A DNA stretch of 57,636 bases, from contig CAKSXW010000006.1 of the NCBI GenBank assembly GCA_934518555.1, positions 1 to 57,636 of the forward strand, read 5' to 3'. Below, in pieces: positions 42,385-50,797 of this stretch (the first letter of the stretch is position 1; each line of letters begins with the position of its first letter). The DNA is from an uncultured Faecalibacterium sp. (GTDB lineage Bacteria > Bacillota > Clostridia > Oscillospirales > Ruminococcaceae). A program made the position numbers and the translations under genes. Under the pieces are notes generated by a model. That model made no database searches, was not told the DNA's origin, and worked only from the letters and a program-made list of their open reading frames with translations.

Positions 42385-43623
42385 ATGGAAAGACGCAGAG
42401 TCGTGATCACCGGCCTGGGCACCGTGAACCCCCTGGGGAACACGGTGGCAGAAAGCTGGGCGGCTGCCAAAGCTGGCCGCTGCGGCATCGGGCCCATCAC
42501 TCAGTTTGACACCACCGACTTCAAATGCAAGCTGGCAGGAGAGGTAAAGGGCTTTGACCCGGACGCCGTGGTGGACAAAAAGGAAGCACGCAAAATGGCT
42601 CGCTTTACCCTGCTGGCCCTGGATGCCGCCGCCCAGGCCATTGCCGACAGCGGCCTGGACACCCGGGCCGAGGCCGGGGAGATGGGGGTCATCCTGTCCA
42701 GCGGCATCGGGGGCCTGCCCTCCATTGAGGAGCAGCACACCCGGGGCCAGGAAAAGGGCATGGAAAAGGTGAGCCCCTACTTTGTGCCCATGGCCATTGC
42801 CAACATGGCAGCGGCCCAGGTGGCCATCCGCTTTGGCCTCAAGGGAATGTGCAGCTGCCCCGTCACTGCCTGTGCCGGAGGCACCAACGCCGTGGGAGAC
42901 GCCTTCCACCGCATCCGGGACGGCTACGAGCGTGTGATGGTCTGCGGCGGTGCCGAAAGCTGCATCAGCCCCCTGGGCATCGGCGGTTTTACCAGCATGA
43001 AGGCCCTTTCCACCGCCACCGACCCGGAGGCAGCCAGCCTGCCCTTTGACGAACGCCGAGGCGGCTTTGTCATGGGCGAGGGCAGCGGTGTTCTGGTGCT
43101 GGAGGACCTGGACCACGCTCTGGCCCGGGGAGCCCATATCTACGCCGAGGTGGTGGGCTACGGTGCCAACTGTGACGCCTACCACTTTACGGCTCCGGCT
43201 CCCGGCGGCACCGGGGCGGCAGACTGTATGCGCCTGGCCCTGGCAGATGCCGGGCTGGCCCCGGAGCAGGTGGACCACATCAATGCCCACGGCACCGGCA
43301 CCCACATGAACGATGCCTGCGAGACCGCAGCCATCCATGCAGTGTTCGGGGACCACGCAAAGGAGCTGACGGTGGTAAGCACCAAGAGCATGACCGGCCA
43401 TCTGCTGGGAGGTGCCGGCGGCGTGGAGGCGGTGTTTACCGCCCTGGCCCTCCAGGACCAGTTTGCGCCTCCCACCATCCATTACCAGCAGCCGGACCCG
43501 GACTGCGACCTGGACTATGTGCCCAACACCGGCCGCAGCCAGAATATGGCCTACGCCCTCAGCAACAGCCTGGGCTTTGGAGGCCACAACGCCTGCATCG
43601 TCCTGGGCAGATGGGAGGGATGA
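42385..43623 (+). CDS. fabF: Beta-ketoacyl-ACP synthase II
   Basis: This 412-residue condensing enzyme extends acyl-ACP with malonyl-ACP. The triad is Cys163 (TACAGGT), His302 (INAHGTGT) and His339 (MTGHLLGGAGG). The start MERRRVVITGLG is typical. AAAGGAGAG precedes the ATG. It is the only elongation KAS in the operon, so it presumably handles all chain lengths. Confidence 0.96.
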   Translation: MERRRVVITGLGTVNPLGNTVAESWAAAKAGRCGIGPITQFDTTDFKCKLAGEVKGFDPDAVVDKKEARKMARFTLLALDAAAQAIADSGLDTRAEAGEMGVILSSGIGGLPSIEEQHTRGQEKGMEKVSPYFVPMAIANMAAAQVAIRFGLKGMCSCPVTACAGGTNAVGDAFHRIRDGYERVMVCGGAESCISPLGIGGFTSMKALSTATDPEAASLPFDERRGGFVMGEGSGVLVLEDLDHALARGAHIYAEVVGYGANCDAYHFTAPAPGGTGAADCMRLALADAGLAPEQVDHINAHGTGTHMNDACETAAIHAVFGDHAKELTVVSTKSMTGHLLGGAGGVEAVFTALALQDQFAPPTIHYQQPDPDCDLDYVPNTGRSQNMAYALSNSLGFGGHNACIVLGRWEG

Positions 43624-43626
43624 GCC

Positions 43627-44103
43627 GTGGCAGAACCTCGCATTCCAAGGGAGGAACCCCGGAGCCTGGACAGCCAGGCCATTGCCGCCCTGCTGCCCCA
43701 TCGGTATCCCTTTGCCCTGGTGGACCGGATCCTGGATTATGAGCCGGGGCAGTGGGCCATTGGCCGCAAGTGCGTGACCCGGAACGAGGAGTTCTTCAAC
43801 GGTCACTTTCCGGGCAACCCGGTAATGCCCGGGGTGTTGCTGCTGGAGGCCCTGGCCCAGACCGGGGCTGTGGCAGCTTTGAGCCTGCCGGAAAACCGGG
43901 GCAAGCTGGCCCTGTTCGGGGGCATCAAGGAGGCCCGGTTCCGGCGGCAGGTGACCCCCGGGGACGTGCTCACCCTCCATTGTGAGCTGGTGGAGCAGCA
44001 CGGCCCGGTGGGCCTGGGCAAGGCTTCGGCCTGGGTGGATGGCAAGTGCGCCGTTACCGCCCAGCTGACCTTTGTACTCACGGACCCTCCGGCGGCAGAA
44101 TGA
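43627..44103 (+). CDS. fabZ: 3-hydroxyacyl-ACP dehydratase (GTG start)
   Basis: This 158-residue hot-dog enzyme dehydrates hydroxyacyl-ACP. Catalytic His60 ([11 protein letters not shown]) and Glu74 (LLLEALAQ) are present. The start is GTG 43627, three bases after the fabF stop and following GGGAGGG. It is the last gene, followed by a terminator. Confidence 0.95.
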   Translation: MAEPRIPREEPRSLDSQAIAALLPHRYPFALVDRILDYEPGQWAIGRKCVTRNEEFFNGHFPGNPVMPGVLLLEALAQTGAVAALSLPENRGKLALFGGIKEARFRRQVTPGDVLTLHCELVEQHGPVGLGKASAWVDGKCAVTAQLTFVLTDPPAAE

Positions 44104-44116
44104 CTATCGCTCTATG

Positions 44117-44146
44117 CGCCCTTCCCCCTAGGGGAGGGGCGTTTTT
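44117..44146 (+). terminator. Terminator of the fatty-acid operon
   Basis: An 11-bp stem CGCCCTTCCCC / GGGGAGGGGCG (one G-U) with a 3-base loop ends in five T. Confidence 0.85.
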
Positions 44147-44429
44147 GTTGTTGGATACAATCCAGACGGTAATATCACTGATGGATTATTCCGCTGGTTG
44201 TTGAAAAAGGCCGGAAAGAGGGCTTGTTCATAAAAAGTTCAGAATAAATTCATTTTGAGTTCACCCAATTTCGGTATAAGTGTGGCAACAAGGGCGCAAA
44301 GTGCGCCGAACCCACGCAGGTCCGGGCGGAAACCGGCGGCAAACCCAGCGGCGTTGGCAGGGGAATGCAGAGCAAAGGCCTTGCGCCCCGGCACAGGCCC
44401 AACCGGCATAGGAAAGGAATTGGATCATT
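44147..44429 (+). promoter_or_regulatory. Leader region of the tat operon
   Basis: This 283-base stretch has no gene. TATAAG at 44275-44280 may be the -10 of the tat operon; the -35 is poor. The likely leader of about 145 bases has a perfect hairpin GGCGCA / TGCGCC at 44293-44307 and several other GC-rich potential stems. I do not recognise a riboswitch. Confidence 0.4.
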
Positions 44430-44951
44430 ATGAAAATTGGTTTTTGGGAACTCGTGGTAGTGGTGATCGTGGCCTTTGTGTTCATCGGTCCCGATCAGCT
44501 GCCCGTTTACGCAAAGAAGATCGGCAAGATGCTCCGGGAGCTGAAAAAGTACACCGGTGCTGCCTCTGAGGAGATCCAGAAGAATGTGGTGGAGCCCCTC
44601 AATGAGATCCAGGCTCCCCTGAAGGAGGCTGTGGCCCCCCTCACCGACATCAAAAAGGACCTGGACAACAGCGTCAAGGACGTGACCAAGAGCTTTACCG
44701 GCATTGGCAAGACCAGCAAGGAAGAGGCTGCCAAGAAGCTGGCTGAGGAGGAGGTCACCGACCTGACCGCCGAGGAGCCGGTGGAGGAGCTGGCAGAGGA
44801 GGCACCGGAAGTGCCTGCTGCCGACGCCCAGCCTGCGGCAGAGACTGCCCCGGCTGCTGAGGAAAAGCCTGTGGATGCCGCCCCTGCTGAGGAAGAAAAG
44901 CCGGCCCCGGAGGCTGCTGAGGCTGCCCCTGCGGAGGAAGCCACCGTTTAA
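44430..44951 (+). CDS. TatA/TatB-like Sec-independent translocase protein
   Basis: This 173-residue protein has an N-terminal membrane helix (about 5-20), the FIGPDQLPVYAKK hinge (about 18-30), an amphipathic helix to about 60 and a long acidic Ala/Glu/Pro tail (about 95-173). The Pro hinge and length are TatB-like, whereas the gene after it is a short TatA. In this family the pair forms the receptor-and-channel with TatC. GGAAAGGA precedes the ATG. The tail is unusually long and probably disordered. Confidence 0.85.
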   Translation: MKIGFWELVVVVIVAFVFIGPDQLPVYAKKIGKMLRELKKYTGAASEEIQKNVVEPLNEIQAPLKEAVAPLTDIKKDLDNSVKDVTKSFTGIGKTSKEEAAKKLAEEEVTDLTAEEPVEELAEEAPEVPAADAQPAAETAPAAEEKPVDAAPAEEEKPAPEAAEAAPAEEATV

Positions 44952-45035
44952 GTTTGGATACACCGCGCCCGCGGTTGTCATACATTTGCATCAAGCCCGC
45001 CACGCGGCGCGGCAAAGTAAAAAGGAGATTTTATT

Positions 45036-45239
45036 ATGCGTATTGGTACCAACGAACTGCTGATCATCCTGGCTGTTGCCCTGCTGATCTTTGGACCCAA
45101 GAACCTGCCGAAGCTGGGCAAGATGTTCGGCAAGACCATCAACGGCTTCAAGAAGGGCATGGAGGAGCCGGAGGAGTCCGACGATTCCGAGGAGAAGGCT
45201 GAGAAGAAGGCCGCTAAGAAGGACGAAGACGAGGAGTAA
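45036..45239 (+). CDS. tatA: Sec-independent translocase TatA
   Basis: This 67-residue protein has a short membrane helix (about 7-19), the FGPKNLPKLG hinge, an amphipathic helix and a charged tail rich in Lys, Glu and Asp. TatA monomers form the variable-size pore of the twin-arginine pathway. AAAGGAG precedes the ATG. tatC starts two bases after its stop, so they are coupled. Confidence 0.93.
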   Translation: MRIGTNELLIILAVALLIFGPKNLPKLGKMFGKTINGFKKGMEEPEESDDSEEKAEKKAAKKDEDEE

Positions 45240-45241
45240 TT

Positions 45242-46042
45242 GTGGCTACGAACGTTAAGCGCAAAAAGAAAGCCGAAGTGATGGAAGATGACGGCAGCAT
45301 GACGCTGACCGGCCATCTGAAAGAACTGCGGAACCGGCTCATCATCTGCGCGGTGGTGTTTGTGGCAGGCGTGGTGGTCTCGCTGGCCTACGCCGACCGC
45401 CTGATCGATGTGCTGACGGCAATGGGCCGGGACTACTATCAGTTCGTGTCCATTGCCCCCCAGGAAAAGCTGATGCAGTATTTCCGGGTCTCCATCCTGG
45501 CTGGCGTGGTGGTCACGGTGCCGGTGGCATTCTACCACATCTACGCCTTTGCAAAGCCGGGCCTGAAAAAGAGCGAGAGCTTTTTCTTCAAGATGGTCAT
45601 GATGCTGGGCCTGGCATTGTTCTGTGTGGGCGTGCTGTTTGCTTACAAGCTCATGATGCCCTTTATGCTGCGGTTCCTCAGCACTGGCATCGAGGGTGCC
45701 GAGTACATCCAGACCACCACCAGTATCGAGAGCTATGTGAACCTGTGTCTGACCATGTTCATCATCTTCGGCTGTGTGTTCGAGATGCCCCTGGTCACCA
45801 TCATCCTTTCCAAGATGGGCATCATCAACCCCACAATCCTCAAGCAGGCTCGTGGCGTGGCCATCGTGATCATCTTCTTCATTGCTGCCGTGGTCACTCC
45901 GCCGGACATCGTGTCCCAGTGCATGGTGGCAGGCCCCATGGTGCTGCTGTACTTCATCAGCATCTTCCTCAGCGGCATCTTCTACAAGCCCCGTACTGAG
46001 GACGAGGACGAAGAGGGCGACGAGGAAGAGAGCGAGGAATAA
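45242..46042 (+). CDS. tatC: Twin-arginine translocase subunit TatC (GTG start)
   Basis: This 266-residue membrane protein has six helices and recognises twin-arginine signals. HLKELRNRLI (about 25-34) is the signature N-terminal motif, and a Glu-rich region near residue 80-110 contributes to binding. The C-terminal tail (about 250-266) is very acidic. It begins at GTG 45242, shortly after GAGGAG at the end of tatA. The Tat lipoprotein flavoenzyme at 23294-25207 is the visible candidate substrate in the window. A terminator follows. Confidence 0.95.
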   Translation: MATNVKRKKKAEVMEDDGSMTLTGHLKELRNRLIICAVVFVAGVVVSLAYADRLIDVLTAMGRDYYQFVSIAPQEKLMQYFRVSILAGVVVTVPVAFYHIYAFAKPGLKKSESFFFKMVMMLGLALFCVGVLFAYKLMMPFMLRFLSTGIEGAEYIQTTTSIESYVNLCLTMFIIFGCVFEMPLVTIILSKMGIINPTILKQARGVAIVIIFFIAAVVTPPDIVSQCMVAGPMVLLYFISIFLSGIFYKPRTEDEDEEGDEEESEE

Positions 46043-46068
46043 GCTCCCCGGCGCATTTTTACCAACGC

Positions 46069-46096
46069 AAAAAGACTGTCGTGTCTCTGGGCACGG

Positions 46097-46109
<13 letters not shown>
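46069..46109 (+). terminator. Terminator of the tat operon
   Basis: A 12-bp stem (AAGACTGTCGTG / CACGGCAGTCTT, one G-U) ends in eight T. The right arm, CAGTCTTTTTTTT, is also the left edge of the direct repeat described below. Confidence 0.9.
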
Positions 46110-46498
<389 letters not shown>

Positions 46499-46550
46499 AG
46501 CCCGGAAAACGAACTTCCAAAGCGTTTCACGGTTTCTCCCCTTAATGCAA

Positions 46551-46586
46551 AGCAGCCCCCGCACTCCGAAGAGTGCGAGGGCTGCT
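46551..46586 (-). terminator. Probable terminator of the AEC transporter gene
   Basis: A stem AGCAGCCC-CGCACTC / GAGTGCG-GGGCTGCT with a CGAA loop and one internal mismatch lies just after the stop of the leftward gene. The T tract is short (TTTGC). Confidence 0.6.
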
Positions 46587-46607
46587 GGCGTTATGAGATC
46601 AAGAGCA

Positions 46608-47531
46608 TCACAGCTGGTACAGGCCCACCATCAGCGGCATGGTGAGGATGCACAGCAGCGTGGTGGCCACATTGATGGCGCTGGCGTAGTCGGCGTCCTT
46701 ACCGTAGATCTGGGCCATCTGGGTGATGGTGGAAGCCGAGGGGGTGCAGGTAGCCAGCAGGCTCACCAGCAGAATGGTCTGGCCGTTGGGCACCAGATGG
46801 GCCAGGCCGCTGAGCTTGAGCAGGGCCACCGCCGCCAGCGGGATGCCCACCAGCCGCAGGGCCGTGACCAGCCACAGGCGGTGGTAGCTCAAGATCTTTT
46901 TAAAGTTCATGCTCGCCATCAGCATACCCAGAATGATCATGGAAATGGGGCCGATGGTGCTGCCCACCATGTCCAGCGAGTCCTCGATCATGGCCGGTAA
47001 CTGGATGTGCAGCAAAAACAGCGCCGCACCTGCCAGAATGGCGATCATGTTGATGTTGGTGAGCACCTTTTTCAGCTCAAAGCTCTTTTCGCCGCAGAGC
47101 ATGGTCTTGGCGTGGCTCCACAGCAAAAACAGCTGCACCGACAGAAACGCACTGGAGTAGATCACCCACTCCTTGCCCAGCACGGCAGTGACGATGGGAA
47201 TGATCAGATTGCCGGCGTTGGAGTAGATCATGGAAGCCTTTTCCACGGCATCCAGATGCAGGGCGTGGCCCAGCAGGCTTACCACCACAATGATGCCGAG
47301 GTGCAGCAGTACCGCTGCGGCCAGCGCCAGCAGCAGCCCGTGCAGCACGTCTGCCGTGTACTGCACCTGAAAGGCCGAGATGATCACGCAGGGCGAGATG
47401 AGGTACAGTGACACCAGCGAAAGAATCTTGCTGTCCTCCGCACGCAACAGGCCCCAGTGCACCACCGCATAGCCCATAAACATAATTAAAAAAAGCGAGA
47501 AGATCTTTTCCGCAAGGATCAGGCTGATCAT
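46608..47531 (-). CDS. AEC-family transporter
   Basis: This 307-residue membrane protein has about ten helices and belongs to the auxin efflux carrier family, which exports or imports small carboxylates such as malate or 2-oxo acids. Marks are YSNAGNLIIPIV (about 110-121), the unwound-helix motif GNxxxP, and the second half with TPSASTITQMAQ near 280. ATG 47531 has only a weak ribosome site; upstream in-frame GTG 47540 and TTG 47561 are alternatives. It is divergently placed between the two 335-bp repeats and does not share their genes' function in any way I can see. Confidence 0.88.
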   Translation of the reverse strand: MISLILAEKIFSLFLIMFMGYAVVHWGLLRAEDSKILSLVSLYLISPCVIISAFQVQYTADVLHGLLLALAAAVLLHLGIIVVVSLLGHALHLDAVEKASMIYSNAGNLIIPIVTAVLGKEWVIYSSAFLSVQLFLLWSHAKTMLCGEKSFELKKVLTNINMIAILAGAALFLLHIQLPAMIEDSLDMVGSTIGPISMIILGMLMASMNFKKILSYHRLWLVTALRLVGIPLAAVALLKLSGLAHLVPNGQTILLVSLLATCTPSASTITQMAQIYGKDADYASAINVATTLLCILTMPLMVGLYQL

Positions 47532-47660
47532 ACCATTCACGTTCCATTCCCGTTGCCGCAAATTCCGCCCACACAGGCGTTCTGCGCCCCACTATAACAC
47601 GCCGGTGTCGAAAAAGCAAGAGAAAGCGCAGTGCTGCGGGTCGCTTATTGTAGGATTACA

Positions 47661-47997
47661 CAGTCTTTTTTTTGTGGGGCCTTGTGGCACATCGTGGAAA
47701 ACTTGGAATTTATTACTGGAATATGCAGGGGAAATTTGGATGCTTTTACAATTGTGGGGGAGGGGTTAAGTATGCTAGACTTATCCAGTAAGGCTGCTGC
47801 GGGGAATGGGACCCGGCGGCAGGTAAACTGGTCTTTTCCAACGAAAAGGCCCTCTTTTAGGGAGGAACAAATAATGCGAAGAAAAGTCAAGCAACTTTTC
47901 GCAGCAGGCATGGCACTGGCGGTTCTGGCCACGAATCTGACTCCGCTCAGCTTTGCGGCAGAGCAGCCGGACGCTGAACCGGCAGCGGCTGCCAGCG
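47661..47997 (+). repeat. Direct repeat, copy B (337 bp)
   Basis: This copy opens directly into the intact secreted-protein gene. It starts with CAGTCTTTTTTTT, the right half of the tat terminator, although no matching left arm stands before it. That half-terminator shows the segment was copied from, or once lay at, the tat operon's end. Confidence 0.93.
47785..47866 (+). promoter_or_regulatory. Structured leader with possible ribosome-site control
   Basis: Pairing potential: CCAGT (47785) with ACTGG (47827), CTGCTGC (47794) with GCGGCAG (47816) and an inner GGG/CCC. A second hairpin GGTCTTTT / AAAAGGCC (47830-47851) shares GG with the outer stem, so the two exclude each other. CCTC (47851) can pair with GAGG (47862) inside the ribosome site. 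In copy A, CTGCTGC is CTGCCGC, which keeps pairing. I see no match to known riboswitch motifs. Confidence 0.5.
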
Positions 47998-49532
47998 GCG
48001 ATATGTATGACGCAGATGCGATTTTGGATTTCGCATGGGACTGGGAGTACAAAGGTTATTTGTGGAGCAAGGATAATGCGACCGTCACATTTTATTATAA
48101 GAATGAAAAAGATGGTCACGTAGAAAGTGTTACCGTGAATAGCGAGAAGCATGAGAAATCGCCGACCTGCACAGAGGATGGCGAGATCACTTACACGGCA
48201 ACGGTGCATTCTTGGGATGCTCTTGATGCCGATAGACGCACAGTAACAAAAACAGTGACGGTACCTAAACTGGAGCATGATTATCCCATCGAGCCGGAGA
48301 GTATCGAAATTAAAGGGCTGAGCCTTCTAGGAGATAAGCCAACGGCAGTGGCGACCTATCAGTGTACACGGTGCGACCAGACCAAAAAAGAGGAAGTCAC
48401 CGACCTGACGTATGTGGCAGTGAAAGAAGCCACCTGTATAGAAGACGGCGAGGGCTACTGGGTTGCAAGTGCCGGCGGCAAAACGCAGAAGAGTGCATTA
48501 GTATATCCGAAAAAGACAGGCCGCCACGACTTTACCAAGACAGACGCAGACCATGTGACCTTTGCCTTTGCAGAGAACGGCAAGACCGCCGTTGCTACCA
48601 TCCGGTGTGCCCACTGCGGTGCGACCACTACGGAAACTGTGACCTGCACCGCCAAGGTGACTACCCCGGCCACCTGCACCGAGAAGGGCACCACTACCTA
48701 CACCGCCACCTGCGGCACGGCAAGCGAAACTACTACCCGGCAGGATGTCCCTGCACTGGGCCATGACTTTACCAAGACGGACGCAGACCATGTGGCCTTT
48801 GCCTTTGCGGAGGACGGCAAGACTGCCGTTGCAACCATCCGGTGCGACCGCTGCAATGAGACCATTACGAAAAACGTGGTCTGCACCGCCAAGGTGACTA
48901 CCCCGGCCACCTGCACCGAGAAGGGCACCACCACCTACACCGCCACCTGCGGCACGGCAAGCGAAACTACTACCCGGCAGGATGTCCCTGCACTGGGCCA
49001 CAGTTTTACGGACTATGGTTACGATGGCAATGGCTCCTGCACTGCCGATGGTACTGCCACCGCAAAGTGTGACCGCTGCGATGCAACGGACACGATCGTG
49101 GCTTCCAAAACCGCCCACTGTGCGCTGCATCTGGTGGATGGCGCACAGGTCTGCCCGATCTGCGGCAAGGTGGACGGCAAAGCAGCGTTGAACGCAGTCT
49201 CCGCCGACTTTAAAGCCACCACGGACACGGTCGGCCTGCGACTGGTGGTTCGCGTGGGCAACCTGCCCAGCGGAAAGCGGATCATGACGGTGGCCTTTGT
49301 GGACGGCAACGGCTGCATGGTGCCGGTGTCCGGCATCTGCAAGGTGCGTGTCTCGCTGGAAAATGTGAAGGCACAGCTGGGTGAGAGCGATGTGGCGGGC
49401 TTCACCCACACGCTGACGCTTCTGAATGCCGCTGACGGCGCAAAGACCGATGTGGGCTATGCGCTGGAAAATGGCACCCTGATTTTTGATGCACGGTTTG
49501 ACGGCGGGGCCTGCCTGCTGCAGATCGACTGA
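47874..49532 (+). CDS. Secreted cysteine-repeat protein
   Basis: This 552-residue protein has a Sec signal peptide ([20 protein letters not shown], cleavage near SFAA at about 26-29). The mature part contains CxxC pairs (CTRC, CAHC, CDRC, CDRC, CPIC) and two tandem 79-residue units (HDFTKTDADH through VPALG) at 218-375, then a diverged third unit, then a beta-rich C-terminal domain (about 440-552). There is no LPXTG, choline-binding or membrane anchor. Cys/Thr-rich ATCTEKGT units of this kind occur in surface proteins of gut Firmicutes. ATG 47874 follows AGGGAGGA; the open frame upstream is the leader. Role unknown; binding of metal or polymers is possible. Confidence 0.85.
   Translation: MRRKVKQLFAAGMALAVLATNLTPLSFAAEQPDAEPAAAASGDMYDADAILDFAWDWEYKGYLWSKDNATVTFYYKNEKDGHVESVTVNSEKHEKSPTCTEDGEITYTATVHSWDALDADRRTVTKTVTVPKLEHDYPIEPESIEIKGLSLLGDKPTAVATYQCTRCDQTKKEEVTDLTYVAVKEATCIEDGEGYWVASAGGKTQKSALVYPKKTGRHDFTKTDADHVTFAFAENGKTAVATIRCAHCGATTTETVTCTAKVTTPATCTEKGTTTYTATCGTASETTTRQDVPALGHDFTKTDADHVAFAFAEDGKTAVATIRCDRCNETITKNVVCTAKVTTPATCTEKGTTTYTATCGTASETTTRQDVPALGHSFTDYGYDGNGSCTADGTATAKCDRCDATDTIVASKTAHCALHLVDGAQVCPICGKVDGKAALNAVSADFKATTDTVGLRLVVRVGNLPSGKRIMTVAFVDGNGCMVPVSGICKVRVSLENVKAQLGESDVAGFTHTLTLLNAADGAKTDVGYALENGTLIFDARFDGGACLLQID
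48525..48998 (+). repeat. Two tandem 237-bp coding repeats
   Basis: Units 48525-48761 and 48762-48998 each encode 79 residues. Their last 110 or so bases differ at only one position, while the first halves have diverged, suggesting recent homogenisation by recombination. Confidence 0.9.
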
Positions 49533-49550
49533 ACCAAAACGAACCATTGC

Positions 49551-49584
49551 AAACAGGGCGCACCCTTCGGGGTGCGCCCTGTTT
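49551..49584 (+). terminator. Terminator of the secreted repeat-protein gene
   Basis: A perfect 15-bp stem (AAACAGGGCGCACCC and complement) with a TTCG tetraloop, then T-rich bases. Confidence 0.9.
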
Positions 49585-49603
49585 TGTGTGGGATGAAAAA
49601 CAA

Positions 49604-49661
49604 AAAATGCCTGCGGTTTTCCACCCTCCAGCCGAGGGTTGTGGAAAACCGCAGGCGTTTT
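49604..49661 (-). terminator. Terminator of the PrsA-like gene
   Basis: A long, nearly perfect hairpin of about 24 bp (AAAATGCCTGCGGTTTTCC arm at 49604, complement at 49643-49661) lies just after the stop of the leftward lipoprotein gene. A T run follows on that strand. Confidence 0.85.
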
Positions 49662-49675
49662 CTGTTACAGGGTCA

Positions 49676-50797
49676 TCAGCTGTTGGCACTGGCGGCCTGG
49701 GCTTCGATCTTGGCGGCAGGCAGCTTGTTCATGGCGGCGGTATCCAGCTGATGGTCCAGCTGGGCGCCGTAGTCTGCCAGGGCCTGCTCCAGCTCCTCTC
49801 CCTTCATATCGCCGAGGATCTGGGTGCGGAGGCTGTCCAGAGTGGATACTTCCAGGGGGTCCACACGCATCATCAGGATCAGGGAGTAGCCGTTGTACTG
49901 CACCGCAGCAGCCTCACCGAACACCAGGCCACGCACAGCGTCCGCAGCCCCCTCCTGGGTAAAGGCGTTGGTCAGGTCGTTTTCCGTCAGCAGCTCGGTC
50001 TGCACCTTGGCAGCATCCTCGTCAGGGGTGGAGCCCACCACAGCGTAGATGTCGGGCAGGGCAGCGGAGGCAGCGGTGTACAGGGCGCTGACCTGGTCGT
50101 TGATGCTCTCGGCAGTCTCGCTGCAGGCGGCAGCGGCCTGCTGGGCCAGCTGCAGCATCTGGGCCTTCTGGTCCTCATCGGCAAAGGCAAAGCTGGTGGT
50201 GTTGTACAGGGGGATGTTCAGGTAGGCCAGCTCGTACATCTGGCTGTCCAGGTGCTGGGTCAGCTCGTCGTCAGCCACGGGGTTCTCCCCTTCGGGGCCG
50301 TACACCAGGGTCAGCAGCAGGCTGTGCTTCAGCTGCAGCTGCTCAAAGGCCTTGAGGGTCTCCAGACCAATGCCGTTGGCGGTGTAGGTGCTGCCGTACT
50401 GGTCCATGAGCTGCTGGGCGTAGCTGTCGGCCAGCTGGAGCTGGTCCTCGGTGAGCTGGCCCCCCAGCTGTTGGAACCGGGTGTCGATGGCGGCAAAGGA
50501 CTCCAGATTCTCCAGGGTCTTGGCAGCCACATAGTCCTTGACCAGGGCAGTGTCGCCGGTGTCGGCATCGGTGGTGATGGTGGCCTTCAAAAAGGCCTTG
50601 ACGTTGGTGGTGTCCTGGTCCTTGTCGGCCAGCTGGGCGGCCTGCTGATAGGCACTGTACTGGGCCAGCAGATACAGGCCGCTGGACACGGAAAAATCCC
50701 CGATCTTGCCCACGGTGTCCGGGGTGGAGATCAGGCAGCCGGCCAGGCTGAGGGTCAGGGCCAGGGCGCATACCAGCGCAAGCAGTTTCTTTTTCAT
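49676..50797 (-). CDS. SurA/PrsA-like lipoprotein
   Basis: This 373-residue protein has a lipoprotein signal (MKKKLLALVCALALTLSLAGC) with Cys21 as the lipidation site. The helical N-terminal region (about 30-190) resembles SurA/PrsA-type chaperone domains, and the C-terminal part (about 215-330) may be a reduced PPIase domain, without clear catalytic residues. It would act on the outer face of the membrane to fold exported proteins. Its ATG overlaps the mfd stop as ATGA, so it is translated with mfd. PrsA homologues beside mfd are seen in other Firmicutes. Confidence 0.8.
   Translation of the reverse strand: MKKKLLALVCALALTLSLAGCLISTPDTVGKIGDFSVSSGLYLLAQYSAYQQAAQLADKDQDTTNVKAFLKATITTDADTGDTALVKDYVAAKTLENLESFAAIDTRFQQLGGQLTEDQLQLADSYAQQLMDQYGSTYTANGIGLETLKAFEQLQLKHSLLLTLVYGPEGENPVADDELTQHLDSQMYELAYLNIPLYNTTSFAFADEDQKAQMLQLAQQAAAACSETAESINDQVSALYTAASAALPDIYAVVGSTPDEDAAKVQTELLTENDLTNAFTQEGAADAVRGLVFGEAAAVQYNGYSLILMMRVDPLEVSTLDSLRTQILGDMKGEELEQALADYGAQLDHQLDTAAMNKLPAAKIEAQAASANS

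Noticed and set aside
44151..44161. GTTGGATACAA, with its reverse complement at 56789-56799 and GTTGGATAC at 35467
   Set aside because: Three short matches in unrelated contexts; too little to claim an operator.
47661..47870. Known riboswitch (c-di-GMP-I or cobalamin) in the repeat leader
   Set aside because: The conserved cores of those classes are not present; only generic stems are visible.
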